Shown: one piece after another, positions 7,772 to 17,426 of the stretch | Position numbering within the stretch: position 1 is the first letter of the stretch | Layout: every line of letters starts with the position of its first letter | The notes under the pieces: model-generated | Database searches by the model: none | What the model saw: only the letters and a program-made list of their open reading frames with translations | Told to the model about the DNA's origin: nothing | NCBI RefSeq assembly: GCF_000067165.1 | Contig: NC_010162.1 | Span: 3,421,001 to 3,485,000, forward strand | Reading direction: 5' to 3' | Source of the DNA: Sorangium cellulosum So ce56 | Lineage (GTDB): Bacteria > Myxococcota_A > Polyangia > Polyangiales > Polyangiaceae | Length of the DNA: 64,000 nucleotides | Program-made: the position numbers and the translations under genes

Positions 7772-7823
7772 GCAAGGTCAAAGGCCGCGCGGCGCGGGCA
7801 AGGTCAAAGCCGTGCGGCGCGGG
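7772..7823. repeat. Imperfect 26-bp direct repeat upstream of the S9 peptidase
   Basis: Copy 1 (7772-7797) and copy 2 (7798-7823) both begin GCAAGGTCAAAG and end GCGGCGCGG. On the minus strand each gives CTTTGACCTTGC, so two TTGACC (-35-like) elements lie 26 bp apart upstream of the peptidase start. This could be a tandem promoter or activator site; no convincing -10 is seen. Confidence 0.5.
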
Positions 7824-7829
7824 CCCGCC

Positions 7830-10800
7830 TCAGTCGGGCTCGCCGGGGAGCTTCGCGCGGCCGAGGGCCGCTTCCGCCGCCGCCAGCTGCGCCGCGAGCT
7901 TCCGCAGCTCCTCGGCTTCCTCGCCCTGGAGCGAGATGTTCGGGACGAGCGCGTTCAGGGCGCGGCGGTTGTACGCGAGCCCGAGCGGCGAGCCCTTCTC
8001 GAGGTTCATCACCATCGACTCGGCCAGCACCGCCAGCGCCTCCCGGTGCAACCCCTTCGCCGAGAGCACCTCCGCGAGCGCGGCCGTCGAGCGGGCCAGG
8101 CCGAGCAGGTCGCCGAGCGCCTCCTCGGCCTCGATCGCCGCGGTCAGGCGCTGCGTCGCGCGGTCGAGACGGCCGTTGCGGAGCTCCAGCCGGCCGATCG
8201 TCTCCCACACCCGGGCGAGCTCCCGGGTGTCGCCGAGCTGCTTGTAGGCGCGCTCCGCGGCGAGCGCGTGGTCGAGGCCCATCGACACCGCGTCGGACTC
8301 GCGCCCGGGGCGGGCGGGGACGTGGAGCGGGATCCGCGCGAAGAGGTGGTCGGTCTCGGCGAGCTCGACGCGCGCCGACGGATCGACCCGGGCCCGCTCC
8401 TCGAAGGTCCGGCGCGACTCGATCAGGAGGTGCGTCGCGCGGACGGGATCGCCCATGCGCACGTGGACCGCCGCCTGATCGTTGAGCAGCCGGGCCGCGC
8501 CGAGCGCGTCCCCGGCGTCGAGCAGCTGGCGGCTCGCGGTCGCGAGCTCCTCCAGCGCGCGCTCCAGCGAGCGCGCGTCGCCCATGTCGTAACAGACGCC
8601 GGCGATGAGCGCGGCGACCTCGGCGTGCAGCTCCGGCGGGTCGCCCTGCGCGAGGAGCGCGCGCGCGGCGTCGAGCACCTCGAGCGCGCCCGCGAGCGTG
8701 CTGGCGGGGTCCGGACCGGCCCCCTGCCATTGCACCCGCGCGATGCCCGCGAGCGCGCCGATGCGGAGCCGGCGGCGCGCGGGCGTGGCCGGCATGCCGT
8801 CGAGCAGCGAGAGCGCCTTCCGCCCGTAGCTCAGCGCCTGGGCGTACGCTCCCATGTCAGCCGCCTCGACCGCGGCCGCGCAGTAGCGCCGCGCCGCTTC
8901 CTCGTGCTCGCCCGCCTCGGTCAGGTGCGCCGCCGCGCGCACGTCGTGGAGGTGGCGTCCAGCGCCGTGCGCCGCCGCGCTCGCGGCGCCCGCTGCCTCG
9001 GCGCGATCGGGCGCCGCGGGCGCCGGGTACATGGACACGCCGAGCGGCGCCGCGGCGCGCAGCGACTCGGCCGCGGCGCGCCCGGCGACGGAGTCGGCCG
9101 CCGCCGGCCAGGAGAAGGCGTGGCGGGATCCGGAAGACGAGCGCTCGGACAGCGCGGCAGGGACGCGCAGCGAGGCGCCGCGGGCCGAGCGGCTCGGCTC
9201 GTCCGGGAAGGCGCCGCCGAGGGACGCGAGATCGCGGGGCACCCGCATCGGCCCCGGGATGGGCGCGTCGAGCGAGTCGGGCGGGGCGTCGAACATGATG
9301 GACTCGGGCGGCTCCGAGACGCGGCGGCTCTCGGGGCTGCGGTGGAACAGATCGGCGTAGGGCCACGCGGGATTGCCGGGCCCTGCGGTGGCCATCGGCG
9401 CGGGCCTGTCCTGGGTGACGCGCGGCGGCGCGCGGCGCGTGTTGCTCATGGACGTACCGCCCGCAGGGGCCATGGCAGGCGGCGGCCTCAGCGTCTCGGC
9501 CGCCCGCGGCACCCCGCCGCGCGCCACCGGGAGCGTGGGGTCGGCGGTCTTCTCCCACTCATCGGCGGTCGCCGCGCCGCCGGCCTCGGGGGCCGGCCCG
9601 CCGGCGAGGGGCACGCCGGGCGAAGCGGCCGCTGGTGACGCCGTCGCCGGCGACGGGCCCGGCGGCGGGGGCGCGGCGGCCATCGTGCGCGGCGTCGCCA
9701 TGGCGGGCAACGACGCGGACGGCGGCGCCGTCGAGAGCGGCGGCGCCCCGGCCTTCGCCTGCGCGGCGGCCCTCGTGGTCGGGTCGTCGCCGCGAGGCAC
9801 GCCGAGGTTCGCTCCGCCGATGACGTGCCGCTCGACGGTCGACGTGAGGATGGCCGCGCTCTGGGTCGGCGGCGCCGCGGCATGGGCCGGCGCCGCCGCG
9901 GCATGGGCCGCCTGGTGATCGGCCGCTACGACGCCCGGCGCGGCGCGCGGCTCGCGCGCGGCCGGGGCGTCCGGAGCGGTCCGCTCCTCGCTGAGCAGCG
10001 TCGCGAGCCGCCGGTGCCACACGCGGGCGAGCGACGGGAGGATCGAGCCGCGGAGCGTATCGACGGTCTCCTGCGGGAGATGGAAGCGCCCGTCGCCGCG
10101 GTCCTCGACCGGAACACCCGCGTCCGAGGCGCGCTGCAGCGCCTCGAGCACGTCGAGCGCGTCGACGCGGAGGAGCGCGGCGACGAGCTCGCTCTCGAAC
10201 CCCGAGCCGACGATCGCGCCGGCCCGGAGCACCCGGAGCACCTCGCCGGGCAGCTCGCGCACCGCGACCTGCGGCGGCGGCGGCGGCGGGGGCGTGGTCG
10301 CGCTCGTCAGCGTGATCGCGCCGTCAGTCGGCCGGAGGAGCGCGTCGGCTCCGCAGGCGGCGCGCATCGCGTCGACCAGGCCGCCTGCGGGGCCGGTCGG
10401 CGCGTGCAGGCGGAAGGAGAGGACGAGCGGGACGCGGAGCGCGTCGGGGCGGGACACCACCCGGCGCAGCACGTCGAGCGTGGCAGGATCGGCGTGCTCG
10501 ACCGCGTCGAACACGATGGCCCACGTGCAATCCGCCTGCTGCGCGAGGCGGTTCGCGGTCTCGATGAACTCGGCGTCCACCATCAGCTCGTGCACGTCGC
10601 CGAGGAGGCGGCGCCGGAGCCCCGAGGCGGCGCGGCTGCGCGCCTGATCGAGCGTCGGCTGCGCCCCGCCAGCGAGGCGCTCGATCTGGGTCCGGGCGTC
10701 GCGCAGCGGTCCGAGCGTCATCTCGGGGACGTCGCAGCGCACGCGCACGATCCGCAGCCCGAGCCGCGCCGGCGGATCCCCGGGGACGACGTTCAGCAAG

Positions 10801-10844
10801 GCCGTGTGCCGGCCCTCGGAAATGCGCTGCCAGAGCTGTTCCAC
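7830..10844 (-). CDS. Large TPR-repeat protein with N-terminal ATPase-like region
   Basis: The protein is about 1004 residues. The first 330 resemble the NTPase/winged-helix part of STAND-type or transcriptional-activator proteins (VVPGDPPARLG near the start, then a VIVFDAVEHADP Walker-B-like strand), but a normal P-loop GxxxxGKS/T is absent. A low-complexity Ala/Pro region (about 330-620) follows, then about 380 residues of TPR helices. It probably acts as a cytoplasmic scaffold or regulator; no catalytic role can be claimed. GTG at 10844 is preferred because AGGAGGAG sits about 7 nt upstream; the frame is open 10 codons further. The small beta-barrel gene lies upstream on the same strand. 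Confidence 0.7.
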   Translation of the reverse strand: MEQLWQRISEGRHTALLNVVPGDPPARLGLRIVRVRCDVPEMTLGPLRDARTQIERLAGGAQPTLDQARSRAASGLRRRLLGDVHELMVDAEFIETANRLAQQADCTWAIVFDAVEHADPATLDVLRRVVSRPDALRVPLVLSFRLHAPTGPAGGLVDAMRAACGADALLRPTDGAITLTSATTPPPPPPPQVAVRELPGEVLRVLRAGAIVGSGFESELVAALLRVDALDVLEALQRASDAGVPVEDRGDGRFHLPQETVDTLRGSILPSLARVWHRRLATLLSEERTAPDAPAAREPRAAPGVVAADHQAAHAAAAPAHAAAPPTQSAAILTSTVERHVIGGANLGVPRGDDPTTRAAAQAKAGAPPLSTAPPSASLPAMATPRTMAAAPPPPGPSPATASPAAASPGVPLAGGPAPEAGGAATADEWEKTADPTLPVARGGVPRAAETLRPPPAMAPAGGTSMSNTRRAPPRVTQDRPAPMATAGPGNPAWPYADLFHRSPESRRVSEPPESIMFDAPPDSLDAPIPGPMRVPRDLASLGGAFPDEPSRSARGASLRVPAALSERSSSGSRHAFSWPAAADSVAGRAAAESLRAAAPLGVSMYPAPAAPDRAEAAGAASAAAHGAGRHLHDVRAAAHLTEAGEHEEAARRYCAAAVEAADMGAYAQALSYGRKALSLLDGMPATPARRRLRIGALAGIARVQWQGAGPDPASTLAGALEVLDAARALLAQGDPPELHAEVAALIAGVCYDMGDARSLERALEELATASRQLLDAGDALGAARLLNDQAAVHVRMGDPVRATHLLIESRRTFEERARVDPSARVELAETDHLFARIPLHVPARPGRESDAVSMGLDHALAAERAYKQLGDTRELARVWETIGRLELRNGRLDRATQRLTAAIEAEEALGDLLGLARSTAALAEVLSAKGLHREALAVLAESMVMNLEKGSPLGLAYNRRALNALVPNISLQGEEAEELRKLAAQLAAAEAALGRAKLPGEPD

Positions 10845-11005
10845 GGTCCGCTCCTCCTCTCTCCAGGCGCACACGGCCCAGAGCGGGGCGCATCGTCGTG
10901 CGCCACGGGATCATCCGCGGAGTGAAGCTCGCCGCGGCGTACTTTCGTACGCCTGGCTCGCCTGCCTCGCGGCTGAGCCCGTATCCTACGAGCCTGCGCG
11001 CTGCA

Positions 11006-11557
11006 CTAGTATCCCCAGAGGAACTCCGCGCGGGCGAACGCCGTGAAATAGCTCCCCGGACCGTCGCCCGCGCCAGGGAGGAGCAGCGTGTACTTGCCGG
11101 CGAAGCCAGCGGCGAACTCGCGATTGAACGCGTAGTCGATGCCGAACGGGATGGAGACCCCGAACTGCCCCCGGTGGCAGCCCGGCTGGCCAGACGAGCC
11201 GCAGGGCGCGAGGCGTACACTGTCGTATGCGCCGGTCATGAGGCCGACGTAGGGGACCCACTGCAGAATATCGATGACGTACGTGGCGCCGGCGGATGCG
11301 CCGAGGAGCATGAGATCGCCCCCCGGGTGGGACGCGGTGTTGACCTCGGCGACCGCGTTGAAGGCGTCGGTGAGCCCGTAGGCGAGGTGCAGGCTGCCGC
11401 CGATCCCCGGGTACGTCCCGCCGTCCGCGAGGAGCGCGTACCCGACGCCGGCGCCGGCATGCCATTGCCGTTCAAAGGCGTCGGCCCGCGAGGGGGCCAG
11501 GAGCGCGAGGAGCGCGAGCGCGGCGGCGGTCAGCAGGGCGACAGGGGGGCATCTCAT
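11006..11557 (-). CDS. Small outer-membrane beta-barrel-like protein
   Basis: The 183-residue product starts MRCPPVALL with a clear signal peptide cleaved near PSRADAF. The mature chain alternates polar and hydrophobic residues in many short glycine-rich strands (GAGVGYALL, GGSLHLAYGL, GASAGATYVI, GYDSV..., GFAGKYTLL) and ends in an aromatic C-terminus (FLWGY), as outer-membrane barrels do. Two Cys (CGSSGQPGC) may form a loop disulfide. Size suits an 8-stranded barrel. Function unknown. The start is chosen at the signal peptide; an ATG/GTG 15 codons upstream is less likely. Confidence 0.65.
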   Translation of the reverse strand: MRCPPVALLTAAALALLALLAPSRADAFERQWHAGAGVGYALLADGGTYPGIGGSLHLAYGLTDAFNAVAEVNTASHPGGDLMLLGASAGATYVIDILQWVPYVGLMTGAYDSVRLAPCGSSGQPGCHRGQFGVSIPFGIDYAFNREFAAGFAGKYTLLLPGAGDGPGSYFTAFARAEFLWGY

Positions 11558-11684
11558 GGTCGGTTGCGGCGAGCAGCCCGGAGCGCCCCCGCGACGAACC
11601 ATGGGTCGAGGGCGACGACGGCGCGCGCCGGGCGCTCGATGAGGGCGCGCGGCGCGAGGCTAGCACGCGCGCCGCAGGACATGT

Positions 11685-12383
11685 TCAGCGGAGCTGCTCG
11701 CGGCGACGGGGAGCGCGCGACGCCTCCGCGCCCTCGTCCTCGAGCTCGTCGGCGTAGATGCGCGCCGCGGGGTCGGCCGCGCCCTCGCCCGGATCGATGC
11801 GGAGCGACGGCCGGGGAAAGCGGACGGCGGCCGCCCCCGAGATCCCGGGGAAGGTGTAGAGGATCTCGCCGCGCTCGCCGATCTCGACGCCCACGTCGCC
11901 GGGGCGCTCCTTGGCGAGCTCGGTGAGCAGGGCGTCCGCCTCCGGGGCCGGCAGGTCGAGCGCGACGCCGACCTCCTGCGCCGTGAGCGGGCGGCGGCGG
12001 TGCGACGCGAGCGAGAAGATCGCCTGAACCTGGGCGTCGCGCGAGGCCTTGGCCCCGGAGCGGGAGAGCTTCCGCCCGCCCAGCAGGAGGAGCAGGCCGA
12101 CGGCGAGGGCGACGAACCCGATCGGCAGGCCGATCGCGAGGCCGGCGATCGACCCCGGGAACAGCGCGGCCGCGCCCAGGCCGAGGAGGAGCGCCACCGC
12201 GGTCCCGCCGATGAGGACCAGCCAGCCGAGCACGCCGGCGACCGCGCCGCCGACCCTGGACGGCTGCCCCGCCAGGCTGACCGATTTGCCCGCGAACGGC
12301 AGGCGCTCTCGACCGCACGCGGTGCAGTACGCGGCGAGCCCGCGGTGGATGACGGGCGCGTTCTTTCCGCAATGAGGACACAT
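11685..12383 (-). CDS. Zinc-ribbon, two-TM, winged-helix-like membrane protein
   Basis: The 232-residue protein begins with a zinc-ribbon (CPHCG near residue 2 and CTACG near residue 20), followed by two adjacent hydrophobic segments (about residues 45-70 and 73-100), then a cytoplasmic helical domain (SLASHRRRPLTAQEVGVAL..) resembling a winged helix and an acidic/basic tail. The ATG at 12383 has GGGGGAG directly upstream. Such proteins may regulate at the membrane; no function is assigned. The 174 bp upstream contain three direct copies of GTCGGCGTCC/G (about 12501-12530). Confidence 0.65.
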   Translation of the reverse strand: MCPHCGKNAPVIHRGLAAYCTACGRERLPFAGKSVSLAGQPSRVGGAVAGVLGWLVLIGGTAVALLLGLGAAALFPGSIAGLAIGLPIGFVALAVGLLLLLGGRKLSRSGAKASRDAQVQAIFSLASHRRRPLTAQEVGVALDLPAPEADALLTELAKERPGDVGVEIGERGEILYTFPGISGAAAVRFPRPSLRIDPGEGAADPAARIYADELEDEGAEASRAPRRREQLR

Positions 12384-12557
12384 GAGGACTCCCCCGCGAG
12401 CAGATCTTCGCGAGCCAGGCCGTAGCGTAGGAATGAAGCCCCTCCGCCGCCAGGTGTGCGGCCGCGGGATCTCCAGGTTTTTCGCGGGCACGCCGCGCGG
12501 GTCGGCGTCCGTCGGCGTCCGTCGGCGTCGGTCAGCGCCGATCCGCGTCGATCAGCC

Positions 12558-14816
12558 TCAGATTCCGAGGTAGCGCGCGATCTCGGCGCGGGCCGGGTCG
12601 GAGGCCACGGCGCGCAGGGCGTCGTACCGGCGTTGCCATGCGGCCGCGCTGCCTTCATCTCCACGCCATCGCGCCGCCTCGGCGCGGGCGAAGGCGTAGC
12701 GCCGGAGCGAGAAGCGCGAGGCGTCGAGCGCGAGGAAGGCGTCGAGCCACACCTCGGGATCACCCTCGCCGTCGCCGAGCAGCTGGGCCGACAGCGCGGC
12801 GTACGGGACGAGCGCGGGCGGCGCGTCGCCGCGCCGGCGGAGGGCGGCGTAGCGGAGCGCGCGGCGCGCGGGCGGCGGCGCGTCGCGCGCGGCGCTCCAG
12901 GTGGAGAGCGCGCGCGAGAGCGCCGGCTGGTCGTCGCGCGCCCAGGGCGCGTCGAGGCTCGCGAAGCCGACCCACGGCCAGGCGGCGGCGTGATCCGCGG
13001 GCAGCTGGGCGGGCGGGCTGCCCTGGCGGAGCGGCGAGTCGCCCGGAGGGAGCGCGAGGGAGAGCCGGGTCCACCGCGATCGCGCGTCGAGCAGGGCGAG
13101 CTCCGCGCGGGCAGGCATCGCCTCGCCGGCGGGGTCCACCGCGCGCGCGGCGGCGGCCTCCTCGTCGGCGAGCACGGCCGCGCGCGCGGCGTCGCGCCGG
13201 CGCCCGCGCGAGGCGAGGAGCTCGGCGCGCTGCAGGAGCACGGCCGCGCGGAGCGCTGGCGGCGCGGCGGCGAGGTCGACGCGCTCGACGAGATCGAGCG
13301 CGCGATCGCGCTCGCCGACGAGGGCCCACACGCTCGATCGCGCGAGCGCCCGGGCCGCCTCCGGCGCGAGCTCCGGGGCGAGCGAGCCAAGGCGATCCAG
13401 CGCGTCGACCGCCCGGGGCGCATCGCCTTCGAGCGCGAGCTCGCGGGCGGCGCGCAACGCGAGCGCGCCCGCGGCGGCGCGCAGCGCGTCGGCCTGGGAC
13501 GGCGAGATCTGGGGGGCGGCGGCCAGCTCGGCGGCGCGCGCGGCGGCGCGCGCGCGCAACGACCCGGCGATCGCGGGCCTCGCGAGCCCGCGCTCCGGGA
13601 GCCAGTCGAGCGCGCGCAGCGAGCTCGCAGGCAGCCCCGTCGGCGCGCGGGGCTCCGAGCGCGCCGGGACGCCGTCGTGGCCTGTCTCTCCGGCCGCGGG
13701 CTCGTCATCGTCGTCCGGCCGCGCGAGCGCGGCGGCTTCGGCCGCGTCGAGCGCCTCGTCCTCCGCCAGCACGACGGCGAGCAGATCGCCGCGGGCCTCG
13801 GGATCGAGCGCGGCCGAGCTGCCGAGCAGGTCGCGGATCGCGCGCGTCGCGCGCTGCGTCGCCTCGACGGCGTCCTTCCGAGCGGCGGCGAGGCGGGCGC
13901 GCTGCGCGAGCCGCACCTCCACGGCGTCGGCCACGCCGGCCTCGGGGGCTTCCGGCATCGGCGGAGGCTCCACGCCGGCCCGGGCGGCGCAGGCGACGAG
14001 GACGGCGCGGACCTCGCCCCAGTTGCGCGCCATGCCGGCGTAGCGCCTCGACGCTCGGTCGTCCTGGTTGAGCGTCAGGAGCTCGATGCCGCGCTTCGCC
14101 TCGGCGCCCGCGCCGAGGCAGAGGATCGCGCCGGTGGTCGTGCGCAGATCCTCGTCGCGGGGCTCCATCGCCGCGTACCCCTTGGCGATCGCGAGCGCGC
14201 GCTGCAGGTCGCCCTCGGTGAGCGCCGCGCGGAGCGTGTGCACGCGCACGTGCCAGTCGGTCCAGCGGTCCGGCTGCGAGAGGAGCGTGCGGCGATCGCC
14301 GAGCCTCGCCGCCTCGCGGCCGAGGCTCGGCGCGCCGCGGGCGGGCCCGAGCTCATCGAACGTGACGCGCCCGGTCCCGGCGGCGACCATGGCCTGGGCC
14401 GTCGCCACCGCCTCGGTCGCGCCGGCGAGCGCCGCGCCATCCGGCCGGCCGACCGCGGCGTCGGTGTAGTCGGCGACCGCCGCGCGCACGCCGAGCTCCT
14501 CGGCCAGCGCGCTCGCCGCCCTGTAGGTCCAGGGCAGCCGCGACGGCAGCGCGAACCAGCGGATCTCGGGCCTGCAGTCGGGCAGCGCCGGGCCGCGCGG
14601 CGCCTCGATCGAGGCGAGGCACGCGGCGGCGGTGCGCGTGCCCGCGAGGATCGCCGCGACAGGGCCGAGGAGAGCGAGCGCGGGCACGGCCACGGCCGCC
14701 GCCGCGAGCGCCAGGGCGAGGGGGCGCCGCCAGGGCGGCCGCGCGGTCGAGGCGTCGCGGTGGAGCGGGGAGCCCCCGTCGCGCTCACGAGGCCGTGGGG
14801 TGGGCTGCGCGCACAC
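12558..14816 (-). CDS. TPR-rich single-pass membrane protein, hypothetical
   Basis: The product is about 752 residues: a short basic N-terminus, one strong hydrophobic segment (LALALAAAAVAVPALALL) and then a long Ala/Arg/Glu-rich helical region typical of degenerate TPRs. The N-in anchor suggests the TPR part lies in the periplasm. Start choice is weak: GTG at 14816 and GTG at 14879 both lack a good ribosome site. It is the last gene of a minus-strand run after lipB. No family is recognised beyond TPR-like helices. Confidence 0.6.
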   Translation of the reverse strand: MCAQPTPRPRERDGGSPLHRDASTARPPWRRPLALALAAAAVAVPALALLGPVAAILAGTRTAAACLASIEAPRGPALPDCRPEIRWFALPSRLPWTYRAASALAEELGVRAAVADYTDAAVGRPDGAALAGATEAVATAQAMVAAGTGRVTFDELGPARGAPSLGREAARLGDRRTLLSQPDRWTDWHVRVHTLRAALTEGDLQRALAIAKGYAAMEPRDEDLRTTTGAILCLGAGAEAKRGIELLTLNQDDRASRRYAGMARNWGEVRAVLVACAARAGVEPPPMPEAPEAGVADAVEVRLAQRARLAAARKDAVEATQRATRAIRDLLGSSAALDPEARGDLLAVVLAEDEALDAAEAAALARPDDDDEPAAGETGHDGVPARSEPRAPTGLPASSLRALDWLPERGLARPAIAGSLRARAAARAAELAAAPQISPSQADALRAAAGALALRAARELALEGDAPRAVDALDRLGSLAPELAPEAARALARSSVWALVGERDRALDLVERVDLAAAPPALRAAVLLQRAELLASRGRRRDAARAAVLADEEAAAARAVDPAGEAMPARAELALLDARSRWTRLSLALPPGDSPLRQGSPPAQLPADHAAAWPWVGFASLDAPWARDDQPALSRALSTWSAARDAPPPARRALRYAALRRRGDAPPALVPYAALSAQLLGDGEGDPEVWLDAFLALDASRFSLRRYAFARAEAARWRGDEGSAAAWQRRYDALRAVASDPARAEIARYLGI

Positions 14817-14966
14817 GGGACGGCTTTTAGCCCACGGCACGGCCGAGCGACACTGCCTCCGCGACGCAGCGTGTTCCACGTCCCGCGAAGCGACGTCACC
14901 CGCGGAGCGCGCGCCGTGCGACGCGCAACGTCGGCGCGCTCCTCGCCCGGAGGCCGGCGCGCGCGG

Positions 14967-15815
14967 CTAGGGCGCGCTCCGGCCCTCGGCGGCGCCGGCC
15001 TCCGGGGCGAGGAGCGCACCCGCGAGATCCGTGACCGCCGACAGATCCTCGACGCAGGCGACGTCGAGCTCGAGCCCGCGGGCGAGCTGCGGCGCGCTGG
15101 CGAGGGCGACCTCGGCGACGGTGAGCTTCCGCCCGGTGAGCTGGTGGAGCGACGTCACGCCGTGCTCCCGGATGCCGCAGGGCACGATCAGCTCGAACGC
15201 CTTGAGGTCCACCGCGACGTTGAACGCGAAGCCGTGCATCGTGAGCCATCGCGACAGGCGCACGCCGATCGCGCCGAGCTTCGCGATCTCGCGCGCCCAC
15301 TCGGCGCCGCCCCACGCCTCCGGGGCGGCGCGATCGACCCAGACGCCGATCATGCCGTCGACCACGCCGCCCTCGACGTGGTGCTCGCGCGCGAGCAGGA
15401 TCATCACCTCCGCGAGCGAGCGCACGTACCTGCGCACGTCGCAGCGGTCCGGCCTGAGATCGAGCAGCGGGTAACACACGAGCTGGCCGGGGCCGTGGTA
15501 GGTGACGTCGCCCCCGCGCCCCGTCGCGACGAGGTCGATGTCGCGCTCGTCCAGCGCGCGGGCGTCGAGGAGCACGTTCTCCGGGTTCGCTCGCGGGCCG
15601 AGCGTGATCACGGGATCGTGCTCCAGGAGCAGGATCGTGTCGCCGATCCGCCCCTGCGCGCGCGCCTCGACGAGCTGCTTCTGCAGATCGTGGATCGGGG
15701 CGTAGCGGCGCCGGCCGATCCACACGGCGCGCGCGCGCCTCGGCCGGGGCGCCTCGACGGCCGTCGCCTGGCCGTTTGCGGGCTGGAGGAGGTCGCGGAG
15801 CGAGGTGGTCGGCAT
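14967..15815 (-). CDS. lipB: Octanoyl-[acyl-carrier-protein]:protein N-octanoyltransferase (lipoate biosynthesis)
   Basis: LipB moves octanoyl groups from ACP to lipoyl domains of 2-oxoacid dehydrogenases and GcvH, the first step of lipoate assembly, in the cytoplasm. The family signature RGGDVTYHGPGQLVCYP is intact, the catalytic Lys/Cys region is present (KLGAIGVRLSRW..HGFAFNV and IVPCGI). At 282 residues it is longer than the usual 210-230 because of about 35 extra N-terminal residues (rich in Arg/Pro) and a C-terminal extension. It starts 6 nt after the stop of the HD-GYP gene, whose last codons supply GGAG, so translation is probably coupled. No lipA is seen in the window. Confidence 0.93.
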   Translation of the reverse strand: MPTTSLRDLLQPANGQATAVEAPRPRRARAVWIGRRRYAPIHDLQKQLVEARAQGRIGDTILLLEHDPVITLGPRANPENVLLDARALDERDIDLVATGRGGDVTYHGPGQLVCYPLLDLRPDRCDVRRYVRSLAEVMILLAREHHVEGGVVDGMIGVWVDRAAPEAWGGAEWAREIAKLGAIGVRLSRWLTMHGFAFNVAVDLKAFELIVPCGIREHGVTSLHQLTGRKLTVAEVALASAPQLARGLELDVACVEDLSAVTDLAGALLAPEAGAAEGRSAP

Positions 15816-15821
15816 GGCTGG

Positions 15822-17309
15822 CTACTCCGGGATCTTCTCGCCCCGCGCCCGCCGCTCCTCGCGGTAGGCCTCGATGTGCGTCGTGAAGGTGGCCGCGACC
15901 TCGGGGTCGAACTGCGAGCCCGAGCACCGCTCGATCTCGGTCACCGCGACCTCGTGGGGGAGCGCGCGGCGGTACGAGCGGTCGCTCGTCATGGCGTCGT
16001 ACGTGTCGGCCACGGAGATGATGCGCGCGATGATCGGGATCTCGTTGCCCCGCATCCGGAGCGGGTAGCCGCGCCCGTCCCAGCGCTCGTGGTGCAGGTG
16101 CACGCCGGGGATGAGCGGGTGCAGGAACTTGATCGGGTCGAGGATGTCGCGCCCGTAGGTGGGGTGCCGCTTGAACACCTCGTACTCGTCGTTCGTGAGC
16201 TTGCCCGGTTTGTTCAGGTTGAGCACGCACCCGATCTTGCCGATGTCGTGCATGAGCGCGCTCTGCCGGACGATCTCGATCTCGTGCGGCCCGAGGCCGA
16301 GCCGCTGCGCCAGCAGCACGGCGTAGACGGCGACCCGATCCGAGTGGCCCGAGGTGTAGCGGTCCATCTTGTCGATCGCCTTGGCGAGGCCCTCGATCGT
16401 CTGCTGGAACGTCGCCTGGAGATCCTGGTAAAGGCGCGCGTTTTCGATCGCCGCGGCGGCGCGCGAGCCGATGATGCTGAGCAGCTTGCGCTGCCCCTCG
16501 TCGAAGCGCCTCGTCCGCGTGAACGACGCGACGGCGAGGAAGCCCATCAGCCGCTTCTGGATGCGGAGCGGCACGGCGACGAGCGACTGGAGCGGGAGCG
16601 CCGGCTCCGCCGCGAAGAACCTGAGCCCCTTCATGCCCTGCTCGAGCAGCTGCGCGTCGGGGCGGAAGTGCTCGAGCACGAGCGCGGGGTCGAGCCGCCC
16701 GAGGTCGGCGCCCGCCGGGATGGACGGGCCGCGGAGGTGCTGGCGCTCGAAGAAGCCGCCCTCGCCGTCGTCGAGCCAGGTCGAGATGAGATCGCCGCAC
16801 ACCTCGTGGAGGCAGCTGTCCGCGACGGTCTCCAGCACCTGGTCGAGCGAGAGGCTCGCCGCGATGGCCTCGCTCACCTTGTAGAGCGACACCGCCTCGC
16901 GCAGCCGGATGTTCTCGGCGGCCATCCGTTGCTTCTCGATCCCGCGCTGGACGACGTGCACCACCTCGTCCAGCTTGAACGGCTTGAGCACGTAGTCGTA
17001 AGCGCCGCGCTTCATCGCGTCGATCGCGGTCTCGACGGTGCCGAAGCCCGTCATGATGACCGTGAGCGCGTTCGGCGCCGTCTTGCCGATCTCGTCCAGC
17101 AGCGCGATGCCGCCCATCCGCGGCATCTTGAGATCGCTGATCACGAGATCGTAGTGACCCTTCGTGAGCTCGTTCAGCGCGCTGGAGCCGTCCTCCGCCG
17201 TGCGGACGTAGTAGCCCTCCATGCCGAGGAAGTCGGCCAGCATGTCGCGGATCACCTTCTCGTCGTCCACGACGAGGATGCGAGGGCGGTCTTCTGGAAA
17301 CGTGGACAT
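15822..17309 (-). CDS. Response regulator with REC-GAF-HD-GYP domains (putative c-di-GMP phosphodiesterase)
   Basis: The 495-residue protein has an N-terminal receiver (about 10-125; phospho-Asp in DLVISDLKMP, Lys in VLKPFK), a GAF domain (about 150-310), and a C-terminal HD-GYP domain (about 320-490) with HDIGKIG and HHERWDGRGYP intact. HD-GYP enzymes hydrolyse cyclic di-GMP, here probably under phosphorelay control. No partner histidine kinase is adjacent. The start MSTFPED at 17309 aligns with receiver domains; 33 further upstream codons are unlikely. It is followed closely by lipB, which is metabolically unrelated. Confidence 0.92.
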   Translation of the reverse strand: MSTFPEDRPRILVVDDEKVIRDMLADFLGMEGYYVRTAEDGSSALNELTKGHYDLVISDLKMPRMGGIALLDEIGKTAPNALTVIMTGFGTVETAIDAMKRGAYDYVLKPFKLDEVVHVVQRGIEKQRMAAENIRLREAVSLYKVSEAIAASLSLDQVLETVADSCLHEVCGDLISTWLDDGEGGFFERQHLRGPSIPAGADLGRLDPALVLEHFRPDAQLLEQGMKGLRFFAAEPALPLQSLVAVPLRIQKRLMGFLAVASFTRTRRFDEGQRKLLSIIGSRAAAAIENARLYQDLQATFQQTIEGLAKAIDKMDRYTSGHSDRVAVYAVLLAQRLGLGPHEIEIVRQSALMHDIGKIGCVLNLNKPGKLTNDEYEVFKRHPTYGRDILDPIKFLHPLIPGVHLHHERWDGRGYPLRMRGNEIPIIARIISVADTYDAMTSDRSYRRALPHEVAVTEIERCSGSQFDPEVAATFTTHIEAYREERRARGEKIPE

Positions 17310-17426
17310 GCGGCCGGTAAGCCTACCAGATCCGCTCGCAGCGCATCGCACCAAGGTGGGCGGGGCGGGCACAGGAGCGGACCCGCCTCGCCAGGGTGGC
17401 CGATCCACACGGCGCGCGCCGGCCGC

